A stretch of DNA of 64,000 nucleotides from Roseomonas alba. GTDB taxonomy: Bacteria > Pseudomonadota > Alphaproteobacteria > Acetobacterales > Acetobacteraceae. Below the pieces are notes generated by a model. It worked only from the letters and a program-made list of their open reading frames with translations, did no database searches and was not told the origin of the DNA. The position numbers and the translations under genes were made by a program. This document shows, one piece after another, positions 30,472-39,751 of this stretch. Within the stretch, counting starts at the first letter, position 1, and every line of letters begins with the position of its first letter. Where the stretch lies: positions 62,001-126,000 of the forward strand of contig NZ_JAHYBZ010000005.1 of NCBI RefSeq assembly GCF_019430885.1, read 5' to 3'.

Positions 30472-32550
30472 ATGACCAAGACTGCGCGCCTGGCCGTCGA
30501 TATCGGCGGCACATTCACCGACCTCGTGCTCGCCTTGCCTGACAGGTCGTTCTCCACCAAGGTCCTGACCACGCCCGACGCGCCGGAACGCGCGGTGCTG
30601 GAAGGCACCGCGACGATCCTGGCCCAGGCCGGCATCGCCGCATCGGACCTGGCCCTGGTGATCCACGGCACCACACTCGCCACCAATGCGCTGATCGAGC
30701 GCAAGGGTGCGAAGACCGCGTTGGTGACCACCGAGGGCTTCCGCGATTCCCTCGAAATCGCCTACGAGCACCGCTTCGAGCAATACGACCTCTACATGGA
30801 GCGGCCCGAGCCGCTGGTCTCCCGCCCCTGGCGCTTCGAGGTGCCGGAGCGCGTCGCCTCCGATGGCGAAGTGCTGCTGCCGATGGATGAGGCCGCGCTG
30901 GAATCGATTGCTGCGCAGGTGAAGGCGGAAGGCATCGAGGCGCTGGCCATCTGCTTCCTCCACGCCTACCAGAACGGCGCGCATGAGGAACGTGCGCGCG
31001 AGATCCTCTCCCGCGCGCTGCCCAGGGAGGTCATCGCGATCTCCTCCGAGGTCTGCCCCGAGATCCGCGAGTACGAGCGCACCTCGACCACCGTCGCCAA
31101 CGCCTATGTCCTGCCGCTGATGGAGAGCTATCTGCGGCGGCTGGAGGATGGCCTGAAGGCGCTGGGGTCCACCTGCCCGCTGCTGCTCATCATGTCCTCG
31201 GGCGGCATCACGACCGTTGAGACGGCGCGCCGCTTCCCCATCCGCCTGGTGGAATCCGGCCCGGCAGGCGGTGCGATCCTTGCGCAGATCCTCGCCGCCG
31301 AGAACGGCATCGACCGGGCGCTCGCCTTCGACATGGGCGGCACCACGGCGAAGATCACGCTGATCGACGACATGAAGCCGCAGCAGGCCCGGCATTTCGA
31401 GATCGCCCGCGCCGCCCGCTTCGTGAAGGGCAGCGGCATCCCCGTGCGCATCCCGGTCATCGACATGGTCGAGATCGGTGCCGGCGGCGGGTCCATCGCG
31501 CGCGTGGACGGTCTCGGCCGCATCACGGTGGGGCCGGACAGCGCGGGATCCATGCCCGGCCCGGCCTGCTATGGCCGTGGCGGGACGATGCCGACCGTGA
31601 CCGACGCCGACCTGACGATGTCCTGGATCGACCCGGCGCTGTTTGCCGGCGGTTACATCAAGCTGACGCCGGAAGCCGCGGTCACCGCCTGCACCGATGT
31701 CGTCGCGACGCCGCTCGGCATGACGCCGGAGAAGGCCGCGCTCGGCATTACCGAGATCGTCACCGAGACCATGGCTTCCGCCGCCCGGGTCCATGCCGTC
31801 GAGAACGGCAAGGAGACCGGCGGCCGCACCATGATCGCCTTCGGCGGCGCCGCGCCGCTGCATGCCGCGCGCATGGCGCAGAAGCTCGGCATGGACCGCG
31901 TGCTGGTGCCGGTGGGCGCCGGCGTGGGGTCCGCCCATGGCTTCCTCGGCGCGCCGATCGGCTATGAGGTCGTGCGCACGCGCCTGATCAGCCTTGCCGT
32001 CTTCGACGCACCGCTGGTTAACAGCCTCTACGACGCCATGCGAACCGAGGCCGAAGCCGTGGTACGCCTCGGCGCGCCCGACGCGACGCTGCAGGAGGTC
32101 CGCACCGGCTTTATGCGTTATCGCGGCCAAGGTCACGAGGTCGCGGTCACGCTGCCCGATGGCCCCTACACCGCCGCCAGCGCCGAGGCCTTCAAGGCGG
32201 CCTTCGAGGCCACCTACGACGCGCTCTATGGCCGCATCATCCCGAAGCTCGAGATCGAGATCCTGACCTGGACACTCTCGCTCGCCGAGGCCAAGCCGCT
32301 GCCCGCGCGCATCCCCGACCCGCCCCCCGCCGCAGCCCCCGCGCCCGCCGGCACGCGCCGCATCGTCGATCCCGGCATCGGCGACTTCGTCGAGGCCAGC
32401 ATCTATGACCGCGCCAGCCTCAAGCCCGGCGCCCGCATCGCCGGCCCGGCGGTGATCGTCGAGGCCGAGACCTCCACCCTCGTCCCCGAAGGCTTCCGCG
32501 CCGGCCCCAACGCGGCCGGCCACCTGCTGATCGAAAGGATCGCCCGATGA
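30472..32550 (+). CDS. hyuA: Hydantoinase/oxoprolinase subunit A
   Basis: A 692-residue actin-like ATPase subunit. VDIGGTFTDLVL at the N-terminus and FDMGGTTAKITL near residue 285 are the phosphate-binding loops, and VESGPAGG lies between. Related enzymes open five-membered cyclic amides with ATP, including 5-oxoproline, N-methylhydantoin and hydantoins, or carboxylate acetone or acetophenone. The substrate of this one is open. It overlaps hyuB by ATGA and is preceded by a Bug receptor gene. Confidence 0.92.
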   Translation: MTKTARLAVDIGGTFTDLVLALPDRSFSTKVLTTPDAPERAVLEGTATILAQAGIAASDLALVIHGTTLATNALIERKGAKTALVTTEGFRDSLEIAYEHRFEQYDLYMERPEPLVSRPWRFEVPERVASDGEVLLPMDEAALESIAAQVKAEGIEALAICFLHAYQNGAHEERAREILSRALPREVIAISSEVCPEIREYERTSTTVANAYVLPLMESYLRRLEDGLKALGSTCPLLLIMSSGGITTVETARRFPIRLVESGPAGGAILAQILAAENGIDRALAFDMGGTTAKITLIDDMKPQQARHFEIARAARFVKGSGIPVRIPVIDMVEIGAGGGSIARVDGLGRITVGPDSAGSMPGPACYGRGGTMPTVTDADLTMSWIDPALFAGGYIKLTPEAAVTACTDVVATPLGMTPEKAALGITEIVTETMASAARVHAVENGKETGGRTMIAFGGAAPLHAARMAQKLGMDRVLVPVGAGVGSAHGFLGAPIGYEVVRTRLISLAVFDAPLVNSLYDAMRTEAEAVVRLGAPDATLQEVRTGFMRYRGQGHEVAVTLPDGPYTAASAEAFKAAFEATYDALYGRIIPKLEIEILTWTLSLAEAKPLPARIPDPPPAAAPAPAGTRRIVDPGIGDFVEASIYDRASLKPGARIAGPAVIVEAETSTLVPEGFRAGPNAAGHLLIERIAR

Positions 32551-34262
32551 GCAACACGCTCGGCGAGATCGAGATCCAGATCCTCTGGAACCGCCTGCTC
32601 TCGGTGGTCGAGGAACAGGCCCAGACCCTGGTGCGCACCGCCTTCTCCACCGCGGCGCGCGAGGCCGGCGACATCTCCGCCGGCGTCTTCGACATGAAGG
32701 GCCGGATGCTGGCGCAGGCCGTCACCGGCACGCCCGGGCACATCAATTCGATGGCGCGCTCGGTGGTGCATTTCCTCGATGCCTTCCCGGCCGACACGCT
32801 GAAGGATGGCGACATCCTGATGACGAACGACCCATGGAAGGGCACGGGGCACCTGTTCGACCTGACCGTCGTCACGCCGATCTTCCTCGACGGCAAGGCG
32901 GTCGCCCTCTTCGCCAGCACCACGCATGTGGTCGATATCGGCGGCCTCGGCGTCAGCGCGGAAGGCCGGCAGATTTATCACGAGGGTCTCTACATCCCGA
33001 TGATGTACCTGGCGCGCCAGGGCATGATGAATGAGGACCTGCTCGGCATGGTCCGCGCCAATGTGCGCGAGCCGGTGCAGGTGGTCGGCGATATCTACGC
33101 GCTGGTCGCCTGCAACGAGACCGGCGGCAAGCGCCTGGTCGAGATGATGCGGGAATTCCACCTGCCCGATCTCGACTATCTCGGCGAGGAGATCATCGGC
33201 CGCAGCCGCCGCGCCATGGCCGACGTCATCGCGAAGCTGCCGCAGGGGTCCTGGTCGGCCAGCATGACGATCGACGGCTTCGAGGCGCCGGTCACCCTCG
33301 TTGCGACGCTGACCATCGCGGGCGACCATGTGGCGGTGGACTATACCGGCACCACTGGCCTGTCGCGCTACGCCATCAACTGCCCGATCTGCTACACGGA
33401 GGCCTATACCTCCTTCGGCGTGAAGGCGGCGCTCGCGCCGTGGATTCCGAACAACACCGGCACGCTGGATGCCGTGGTCGTCACGGCGCCGGAGAACACC
33501 ATCGTCAACGCCCCGCATCCGGCCGCGGTCTATGCCCGTTCGGTCATCGGCCACATGCTGCCGGACGTGGTCTATGGCTGCCTTGACCAGGCGATGCCCG
33601 ACACCGTGCCGGCCGAAGGCACGTCCAGCCTGTGGAACCTGACCCTGCTGGCGGGCCATGGCCTGACCGGCGGGGAGGGCAGCGCGACCCGCGCCTTCAC
33701 CGTCACCACCTTCCATTCGGGTGGCGCGGGCGCGCGGCCGAAGCAGGACGGGTTGTCCGCGACGCCCTTCCCCTCGGGCGTACGCAACGTGCCGGTGGAG
33801 ATCACCGAGGCGATCACGCCGCTGGTGATCTGGCGCAAGGAATACCGCAAGGGGTCCGGGGGTCCGGGCCGCCAGCGCGGCGGCCTCGGCCAGCGCATGG
33901 AAATCGCCAATCGCGACGCCGCAGCCTTCGGCATCCAGGCGCGCTTCGAACGCGGCGAGTACCCGGCCCGCGGCCGGTCCGGCGGTGCGCCGGGCGGGCT
34001 CGGGCGGCTCTCGCTCGAATCCGGCGCGGCGCTGAAGGTGAAGGGTCTGCAGGTCATCCCGGCCGGCGAGCGGCTGGTCGTCGAAATGCCCGGCGGCGGT
34101 GGCTACGGCGATCCGTTCTCACGCGACCCCGCACAGGTCGCGCGCGACGTGCGCTACGGCCTCATCGACCCCGACCAGGCGCTGTCCGACTACGGCGTCG
34201 TCCTGACCGCGAGCGGGGAACCGGACGCCGCCGCGACCTCCGCGCGACGCGCGGCGCGGTGA
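32547..34262 (+). CDS. hyuB: Hydantoinase/oxoprolinase subunit B
   Basis: A 571-residue partner of HyuA. MTNDPWKGTGHLFDLTVVTP, the central VDYTGTTGLSRYAIN and the C-terminal MPGGGGYGDPFSRDP are the family landmarks. ATGA overlap at 32547-32550 with hyuA shows translational coupling. Full-length, no breaks. The gene ends 8 bases before hairpin B of repeat locus R3. Confidence 0.93.
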   Translation: MSNTLGEIEIQILWNRLLSVVEEQAQTLVRTAFSTAAREAGDISAGVFDMKGRMLAQAVTGTPGHINSMARSVVHFLDAFPADTLKDGDILMTNDPWKGTGHLFDLTVVTPIFLDGKAVALFASTTHVVDIGGLGVSAEGRQIYHEGLYIPMMYLARQGMMNEDLLGMVRANVREPVQVVGDIYALVACNETGGKRLVEMMREFHLPDLDYLGEEIIGRSRRAMADVIAKLPQGSWSASMTIDGFEAPVTLVATLTIAGDHVAVDYTGTTGLSRYAINCPICYTEAYTSFGVKAALAPWIPNNTGTLDAVVVTAPENTIVNAPHPAAVYARSVIGHMLPDVVYGCLDQAMPDTVPAEGTSSLWNLTLLAGHGLTGGEGSATRAFTVTTFHSGGAGARPKQDGLSATPFPSGVRNVPVEITEAITPLVIWRKEYRKGSGGPGRQRGGLGQRMEIANRDAAAFGIQARFERGEYPARGRSGGAPGGLGRLSLESGAALKVKGLQVIPAGERLVVEMPGGGGYGDPFSRDPAQVARDVRYGLIDPDQALSDYGVVLTASGEPDAAATSARRAAR

Positions 34263-34404
34263 CGCGCATGCGGAGAGGGGCGTCGCCCCTCTCCGTACCG
34301 CATCCCACCGAAGGACCGAGGCCTTTGAAAGCCGTCAACGGGTGCCGGGTGGGGATGCAACCCTGGCGAAGACGAAGGGGGGCACGTGCCTCCTCCGGGT
34401 CCGC
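34263..34404. repeat. Intergenic repeat locus R3 between convergent genes
   Basis: Hairpin B at 34271-34295 has perfect 11-base arms CGGAGAGGGGC/GCCCCTCTCCG around GTC. It is followed by CATCCCACCG and a decayed hairpin A (AAGGACCGAGGCCTTT, about 34311-34326). The order B, CCCACC, A is the same as in loci R6 and R7. The position between the hyuB and gshB ends would suit a bidirectional terminator, but no T tract follows. Confidence 0.7.
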
Positions 34405-35352
34405 TTACCGCTTCGCTTCGATCGCGTCCCAGATCGCCTTTTCAAGATGCACGCCGTCGAAGCGCGCGATCTCCTGAAGCCCGGTCGGCGAGGTCACGTT
34501 GATCTCGGTGAGGAACCCGCCGATCACGTCGATGCCGACGAAGATCATGCCGCGCTTCTTCAGCTCGGGCCCGATGGCCTCGCAGATTTCCTTCTCGCGA
34601 TCGGTGAGCGTGGTCGGCTCCGGGCGGCCGCCGACATGCATGTTCGACCGAGCCTCGCCGGCGGCAGGGACGCGGTTGATCGCGCCCATGGCGACACCGT
34701 CCACGAGGATGATGCGCTTGTCGCCCAGGCGCACGGCGGGGACGTATTTCTGCACCACCAGGGGCTCGCGGGACCGTTCGGTGAACATCTCGATCAGCGA
34801 GTTCATATTCGGGTCGTCGGCGCGCAGATGGAAGACGCCCGCGCCGCCATTGCCGAACAGCGGCTTGATGATGATCTCGCCGTGTTCCTCGCGGAACGCC
34901 GCGATGCGGCGGCGATCGGCGGTGACCATCGTAATCGGCATCAGGTCGGGGAAGTGGGTGACGAACAACTTCTCGGGCGCGTTGCGCACCTCGGCGGGGT
35001 CGTTCACCACCAGGGTCTTCGGGTGGATATGCTCCAGGATGTGGGTGGCCGTGATGTAGGCCATGTCGAAGGGCGGATCCTGCCGCATCAACACCACATC
35101 CGTGTCCTTGCCGAGATCGAGTTCCACCTCGGCCCCGAAGGTGAAGTGGTGGCCCTTCTCGCGGCGGACCTCGACCGGCTTCGCCCAGGCGGTGACGCGG
35201 CCGCCGCGCAACGCCAGGTCGCGCACATGGTAGTGCCACAGCGCATGGCCACGCGCCTGGGCTTCCAGCATCAGGGCGAAGGTGGAATCAGCGTCGATGT
35301 TGATGGATTCGATCGGGTCCATCTGGACCGCGACGCGTAGGCTGCGGGTCAT
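34405..35352 (-). CDS. gshB: Glutathione synthetase
   Basis: A 315-residue ATP-grasp ligase that joins gamma-glutamylcysteine and glycine. [20 protein letters not shown] is the family N-terminus. [26 protein letters not shown] (ATP-grasp loop) and the metal-binding EINVTSPTG follow. I chose the ATG at 35352 because AGGA lies about 9 bases upstream; the ATG at 35361 has no spacer. Single gene, convergent with hyuB. Confidence 0.95.
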   Translation of the reverse strand: MTRSLRVAVQMDPIESINIDADSTFALMLEAQARGHALWHYHVRDLALRGGRVTAWAKPVEVRREKGHHFTFGAEVELDLGKDTDVVLMRQDPPFDMAYITATHILEHIHPKTLVVNDPAEVRNAPEKLFVTHFPDLMPITMVTADRRRIAAFREEHGEIIIKPLFGNGGAGVFHLRADDPNMNSLIEMFTERSREPLVVQKYVPAVRLGDKRIILVDGVAMGAINRVPAAGEARSNMHVGGRPEPTTLTDREKEICEAIGPELKKRGMIFVGIDVIGGFLTEINVTSPTGLQEIARFDGVHLEKAIWDAIEAKR

Positions 35353-35471
35353 GAGGCGCATTCCTGAACCTGGTCCGGGGCGGACCGCTTGGACGCTGTC
35401 GTGCCACCCCCGAGCGGAATGCGCCAGAGGCCCTTGGCTGCCGCCATTTGAACAACCATGGGTTGTTTTAA

Positions 35472-35537
35472 GTTAAGATCGCACGATTGTGGGTTAAGAT
35501 CTGCCCTGGCAGCGGATATATGTTGACGCATGGTTAA
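35472..35537. promoter_or_regulatory. Direct repeats GTTAAGATC and a CtrA-type half-site
   Basis: In an unusually AT-rich patch upstream of the gene at 35602, GTTAAGATC occurs at 35472-35480 and again at 35493-35501, 21 bases apart, which is two helical turns. ATGGTTAA at 35530-35537 is the complement of TTAACCAT, a CtrA half-site known from Caulobacter. These look like regulator sites for the divergent genes gshB and the 219-residue protein. Which regulator binds is inference. Confidence 0.45.
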
Positions 35538-35601
35538 GGACCGCCGCTGGCGGACCTGAGACGCGGCAGGAGGCCGCAGCCCCTTTCCGAGGTGCCGTGC
35601 C

Positions 35602-36261
35602 GTGCCGATCCTCCTGCCGTATTCGACCGATATCCCGCCGATCTGGTTCGACGAACCGCCGAAAGTGGTGCCGGAGGACGTGCTCGTCCCCGGCATCGCC
35701 CCGCCGCCCGGCGACCCCGCGCCCCTCATGATACCGATCGCGCCGACCACGCCCGATCGCCCTTCGGCAGCGCCCGCCCAGGAGGTCACGCCCGTCGTGC
35801 TGACCGTCGCCGTGGCGGAGCCCGAACCTGTCGAACCGGCAGGCGAGCCTTTGGCCGTTCCGGCACAGACGCCCATCGTGATCGCGGCGGGATCGGTCGC
35901 GGCCGAGGCAGCATCGCCGCCCACCGCCGCCTCCGCGCCGATGGAAGTGGCGTCCTCCCTTGCGCCGGCCTTCGACGTGCCGCCCGAAGATGCGTTCCCG
36001 ACGCTCGCCGATCTCGACGCGATCCTTGCCGCCAATGCCGGCGCGCCCCCGGAACCCACCGCGGAGGAGCGCGCCGAGGTGATCGACCTGCTCGGTCTCG
36101 ACCCCGCGATCGCGAATGACCCGCTGCGCTATGCCGAGGCCCTCGCTAACCTGCCTGAACCCGATGCGGACCAGGCGCTGGAGCAGTGGATGCGGGACTA
36201 CGATGTCGGCGCCCTGCCGTCGGAAGTGCCCGATCCGGCCGGGGACTGGCAGATCGGCTGA
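35602..36261 (+). CDS. Pro/Ala-rich hypothetical protein
   Basis: A 219-residue protein that I do not recognise. It starts at a GTG with GAGG about 9 bases upstream. Residues 1-130 are rich in Pro, Ala, Val and Glu with no signal peptide or membrane helix and are probably disordered. Residues 130-200 (FPTLADLDAILAANAG, then EERAEVIDLLGLDPAIAND) look helical and acidic and may be a small folded domain. It is preceded by the direct repeats and CtrA-like half-site at 35472-35537 and is convergent with the FUSC gene. Strong codon-position GC bias supports that it is real. Confidence 0.7.
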   Translation: MPILLPYSTDIPPIWFDEPPKVVPEDVLVPGIAPPPGDPAPLMIPIAPTTPDRPSAAPAQEVTPVVLTVAVAEPEPVEPAGEPLAVPAQTPIVIAAGSVAAEAASPPTAASAPMEVASSLAPAFDVPPEDAFPTLADLDAILAANAGAPPEPTAEERAEVIDLLGLDPAIANDPLRYAEALANLPEPDADQALEQWMRDYDVGALPSEVPDPAGDWQIG

Positions 36262-36270
36262 TCCGCGGGG

Positions 36271-37263
36271 CTATGCCGTGGCGGCCTGCGTCGGTCGCCG
36301 AAGCATGTGCAGCACCAGCATCGTCACCAGCATGAGGGCAAGCACGCCCAGCGTGGCCCCGGCGAGCCGCCCGGCCACCGGCCCCAGGGCGGCCGGCGGC
36401 GCCGGACCCGAGACCAACGTGATGATGACCGCGAGCCCGCCTTGGGTGCCGACATAGGCCGACGGCCCGCCGCCCAGATGCAGCGTGGAGAAGAGAAACA
36501 GCCCGATCCCCAGCGCACCGAGCCACAGCACGATGTTGCCGCCGGTGACCCACATCGCGGCCAGGCCGAAAGCCCCGCCCAGCGCGCAGCCGAGGATGCG
36601 CTGCCGGCCGCGATGCTCGAGCATGCTGGGATCGCGGTCCAGCACCACCATGGCCGAGATCGCCATCTGCATGGGTTGCGGCAGGTCGAAGGCCGCCCAG
36701 CCCAGCATCACGACGACCAACACCAGCCCACCGATCAGCGTCACCGCCCGCAGCTCGGCGCGCGTCAGCACCGCGGGGGCCGCGGCCGCCGGGCCCTGCC
36801 CCTTTGGCATAATGAACAGCGCGACCAGCGCGGCGACGATCACGCCGGTGATGATCTCGGCCGTGCGGTTCGCCGCGAAGTCGAACAACCCCGCCGGCGT
36901 CGCGGCTGACTGCACCAGCACCATCGTCGCCGTCACCGCGCCGAGCAGCCAGGCATAGGGGTAGCCGGCGACATAGCGCGCCCGCGACCCGACCGCGCCG
37001 ACACAGAACAGCCCCAGCAGCAGCAGCGCCGGCTGGTCGGTCGACAGCGCCGCGAGCACAAGCCCGACCACCAGGCCCAGCGCCGTGCCGCAGACCCGCT
37101 GCGCCGCCTTGGTCAGGATGGCGTGCCGGTCAGGCCCCGCCACCACCCAGGCCGAGATCGCCGACCACCAGGGATCCTCGAGCCCCAGCAGCAGCGCGAC
37201 CAGCACCGCTGCCACGACCCCGACCGCCGCAGTCAGACCATGCCGGACGGTCCAATGGCCCAC
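36271..37263 (-). CDS. FUSC-family membrane protein (aromatic/fusaric acid efflux type), short form
   Basis: A 330-residue inner-membrane protein with about ten hydrophobic helices in two halves, separated by a cytosolic stretch near residues 155-168. Resembles the membrane half of AaeB/FusB exporters, about half the length of AaeB. The pattern DPWWSAISAWVVAGPDRHAIL near residue 30 is typical of the family. It follows an HlyD-type adaptor gene after 4 bases. The usual small DUF1656 partner and an outer-membrane factor are absent. Likely exports a weak organic acid. Confidence 0.85.
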   Translation of the reverse strand: MGHWTVRHGLTAAVGVVAAVLVALLLGLEDPWWSAISAWVVAGPDRHAILTKAAQRVCGTALGLVVGLVLAALSTDQPALLLLGLFCVGAVGSRARYVAGYPYAWLLGAVTATMVLVQSAATPAGLFDFAANRTAEIITGVIVAALVALFIMPKGQGPAAAAPAVLTRAELRAVTLIGGLVLVVVMLGWAAFDLPQPMQMAISAMVVLDRDPSMLEHRGRQRILGCALGGAFGLAAMWVTGGNIVLWLGALGIGLFLFSTLHLGGGPSAYVGTQGGLAVIITLVSGPAPPAALGPVAGRLAGATLGVLALMLVTMLVLHMLRRPTQAATA

Positions 37264-37267
37264 GGCG

Positions 37268-38254
37268 TCAGAACCAGATCACCACGCGCGCCGTGGCGCC
37301 ATGGAACAGGCGCACATCGGGCGGCAGGTCGGGCAGGGTGATCTCCACCGGGAAATGCTGCGGCAGGCGGATCCAGTCGGTCTCCGGCGGGACGATCGGC
37401 ACCACCGCCTCGGTCGCCGTGACCGGCGCGCTGAGCACCGCCGGCGCGACGCTGCGCACCCGCCCGCGATGCAGCCGCCAGGGATCGCTGCCCAGCAGCA
37501 CCCAGGCGGTCTGGCCGGGTCGCAGCCGCTTCAGGTGCCGTTCGCCGACATTGGCGACCAGGCGCCAATCCGCATCGGTCACGAGCACCAGAACCGGCTG
37601 CCGCGCGGCGATATTGTCGCCCGGCCGGGCCTCGAACGGCGCCAGCCGACCGGCCATGGGCGCCGCGATCTGCGTGCGCGACAGGTTGTAGGCCGCGCTG
37701 TCGAGCACCTCCTGCGCGGCGTCCAGTTCGGCCTTGCGGACATCCACCAGGCGCCGCGCCACCGCGGCGGCGGCCTGGGCGCGCAGCAGCTCGCCCTGTG
37801 CGACGATCTGGTCGCGCTGGGCATCCTGCTCGCGCTCGACCGGTGCGTAGCCGCTGCGGGCGAGGGCCTGCTCGCGCGTGAGCTCTTGCTGCGCATCGGT
37901 GAGCCGCGCCTGGGCCTGGGAGATCGCGGCATCGGCCTCGGCGACCGCGGCCTGGGCCAAATCATGCTGGCGCTGCGCCACGTCGCGCGCGGCCGAGGCC
38001 GTAGCAACGGCGATGGCGAAGGGGCGCGGCTCGATCGTCAGCAGCGCCTGGCCAGCGGCGACGGCCTCATCCGGGCGCACGGGGAGGGCGGATATGGGAC
38101 CGGAAATCTCGGGGGCGACCGTGACCAGCGCGGCCACGACGCGCACATCGCCGGCATAGGCGAAGACCAGGGCGGTCAGCTCATACAGCAGCCACAGAAG
38201 CAGGGCCGCCCCGAGGACGGCGCGTACGACATGGTCCTCGATCCACTTCAGCAT
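37268..38254 (-). CDS. HlyD-family membrane fusion (periplasmic adaptor) protein
   Basis: A 328-residue adaptor. A single N-terminal membrane anchor (about residues 10-34) is followed by a biotinyl-lipoyl-like half (VTVAPEISGPISALPVRPDEAV), a long alanine/glutamine-rich coiled-coil hairpin (about residues 80-185) and the second lipoyl half (TQIAAPMAGRLAPFEARPGDNI). A beta-barrel domain ends the protein. Typical of AaeA/EmrA-like pumps. Co-transcribed with the FUSC gene; first gene of this pair. Confidence 0.92.
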   Translation of the reverse strand: MLKWIEDHVVRAVLGAALLLWLLYELTALVFAYAGDVRVVAALVTVAPEISGPISALPVRPDEAVAAGQALLTIEPRPFAIAVATASAARDVAQRQHDLAQAAVAEADAAISQAQARLTDAQQELTREQALARSGYAPVEREQDAQRDQIVAQGELLRAQAAAAVARRLVDVRKAELDAAQEVLDSAAYNLSRTQIAAPMAGRLAPFEARPGDNIAARQPVLVLVTDADWRLVANVGERHLKRLRPGQTAWVLLGSDPWRLHRGRVRSVAPAVLSAPVTATEAVVPIVPPETDWIRLPQHFPVEITLPDLPPDVRLFHGATARVVIWF

Positions 38255-38305
38255 GGGGCGGCGGGCTCTCCGGGGCAGGGGCAGTGTATCGTGGCGGGCG
38301 AAAGA

Positions 38306-38327
38306 GTGGAGGGGCTTCGCCCTTCAC
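38306..38327. repeat. Imperfect hairpin B-like repeat
   Basis: Within the 93-base gap before the regulator gene end, GTGGAGGGGC and GCCCTTCAC form an imperfect stem around TTC. The AGGGGC-TTC-GCCC core resembles hairpin B of the other repeat loci, but there is no hairpin A here. It may be a decayed copy or an independent terminator of the minus-strand regulator gene. Confidence 0.4.
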
Positions 38328-38347
38328 CAGGAGCCGGGCCCGAACGC

Positions 38348-39739
38348 CTAGCGGCGCTCGAAGTGATAGGGCGCCGCGCTTTCCTCCGACGGATCGAGCG
38401 CCAGCCGATGCTCCAGCGGCGGGAAGGCGCGGCTGCGGCAATCGGAGCGGTCGCAGAGCCGGCAGGACAGGCCGATCCCGACCGCCGCCGCGTCGAGATC
38501 GAGGCCATCCGCATAGACCAGCTCCGGCGCGCGGGCGATGTCGCACCCCATGGCGACGACATGCACCGGGGGCGGCTCGCCCCAATGCGCGGCGCGGCCC
38601 TGCACGGTCTGCGCGACGGTCAGGAAGGTCGCGCCATCCGTCAGCCGCGCGACCTGCACGCGGATGCGGCCAGGCGTCGCGAAGGCCTCATGCACCACCC
38701 AGCGCGGGCAGGACCCGCCAAAGCGCGCGAAGGGGAAGCCCGCGGCGGAGAAGCGCTTGCCGACATTGCCCGCCGGATCGAGGCGCAGGAAGAAGAAGGG
38801 CACGCCCCGCGCGCCATCGCGTTGCAGGGTGGACAGGCGCTGTGCAGCCTGCTCGAAGGACACGCCGAAGCGCGCGGCCAGTGCTTCGATGTCGTGGCGC
38901 ATCTCGCGTGCCGCGGCGAGATAGGGCGCGTAGGGCATCAGCAGCGCGGCGGCCGCGTAGTTCAGCAGGCCGATGCGGATGAGTTGCGATGCCTCCGGCG
39001 TCGAGGGCTCTACGCCGGCAAGCGCGGCATCGAGAGCGTCGCGCGCTTCCAGCAGCATGAGGGTGAAGGCCATCTGGAAGCCGCGGGATTCGCGCGGGAG
39101 TGCCTCCGAAAGATGGAGCACGCGCGAGGCGGCGTCATAGCGGCGCAATGAGCCATCCATCGGCCCCACGATCACTGCCAGCCCGTGCACGCGACGCAAC
39201 CGTTCGGCGATGCCGTGGTTCATCTCGGAGGGGCGCGTGCCGATCTCGCGGCCGATCTGCTCGGCGGCCGCTTCCAGCGCCGGGAAGTGGTTGGCGCGAT
39301 CGTGGAAGAAGTCGCGTGCTTCCTCGGTCGGCAACAGGATGCGCGTGCCGGTCGGCAAGGCGAGACCGGAGGAATCCTCCCGCGCCACGCGCCAGGCGCG
39401 ATAGAGCGCGAGCATCGCGCGCGCCGCATTGGGCGCGGAGGCAGCAAGCGTCGTCACCTCCTGCTCCGGCACGTCCTCGAGGCCGAGCATGGGATCGGAC
39501 AGCACCTCGCGCACGCCGGATTCGAGCTGACGTTCGGCACTGCCCGACAGCGCGGCGAGTTCGACGCCGAGCGTCTCGGTCAGCTTGATCAGCAGCGATG
39601 CGGTGACGGCGCGCTGGTCGTGCTCGATCAGGTTCAGATAGCTCGCCGAGATGCCGAGCCGCGTGGCCAGCACCTGCTGTGTCAGCCCGCGTTCGCTGCG
39701 CAGGCGGCGGACGGTACGGCCGATCAGGGGGCGCGCCAT
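38348..39739 (-). CDS. XRE-family regulator with a degenerate ImmA/IrrE domain (ScfR/RamB type)
   Basis: A 463-residue transcription factor. An N-terminal helix-turn-helix (LTQQVLATRLGISASYLNLIEHDQRA, residues about 19-44, cited as position) is followed by the IrrE-like middle. There the zinc-protease HExxH is lost: FQMAFTLMLLEARD stands where HELGHL would be. A C-terminal DUF2083-type domain ends with CRLCDRSDCRSRAFPP. Such regulators control short-chain acyl-CoA and glyoxylate genes; RamB of Corynebacterium represses aceA. Divergent from isocitrate lyase, so it probably regulates that gene and itself through the TGTGAA sites at 39752-39851. Confidence 0.88.
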   Translation of the reverse strand: MARPLIGRTVRRLRSERGLTQQVLATRLGISASYLNLIEHDQRAVTASLLIKLTETLGVELAALSGSAERQLESGVREVLSDPMLGLEDVPEQEVTTLAASAPNAARAMLALYRAWRVAREDSSGLALPTGTRILLPTEEARDFFHDRANHFPALEAAAEQIGREIGTRPSEMNHGIAERLRRVHGLAVIVGPMDGSLRRYDAASRVLHLSEALPRESRGFQMAFTLMLLEARDALDAALAGVEPSTPEASQLIRIGLLNYAAAALLMPYAPYLAAAREMRHDIEALAARFGVSFEQAAQRLSTLQRDGARGVPFFFLRLDPAGNVGKRFSAAGFPFARFGGSCPRWVVHEAFATPGRIRVQVARLTDGATFLTVAQTVQGRAAHWGEPPPVHVVAMGCDIARAPELVYADGLDLDAAAVGIGLSCRLCDRSDCRSRAFPPLEHRLALDPSEESAAPYHFERR

Positions 39740-39751
39740 GAATTTACATCC

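Noticed and set aside
30043..32523. 826-residue minus-strand open frame
   Set aside because: Antisense to hyuA and the Bug receptor; low-complexity Gly/Arg/Asp/His composition typical of GC-rich shadows.
37085..39151. 688-residue plus-strand open frame
   Set aside because: Antisense to the HlyD, FUSC and regulator genes, which all have clear domains.
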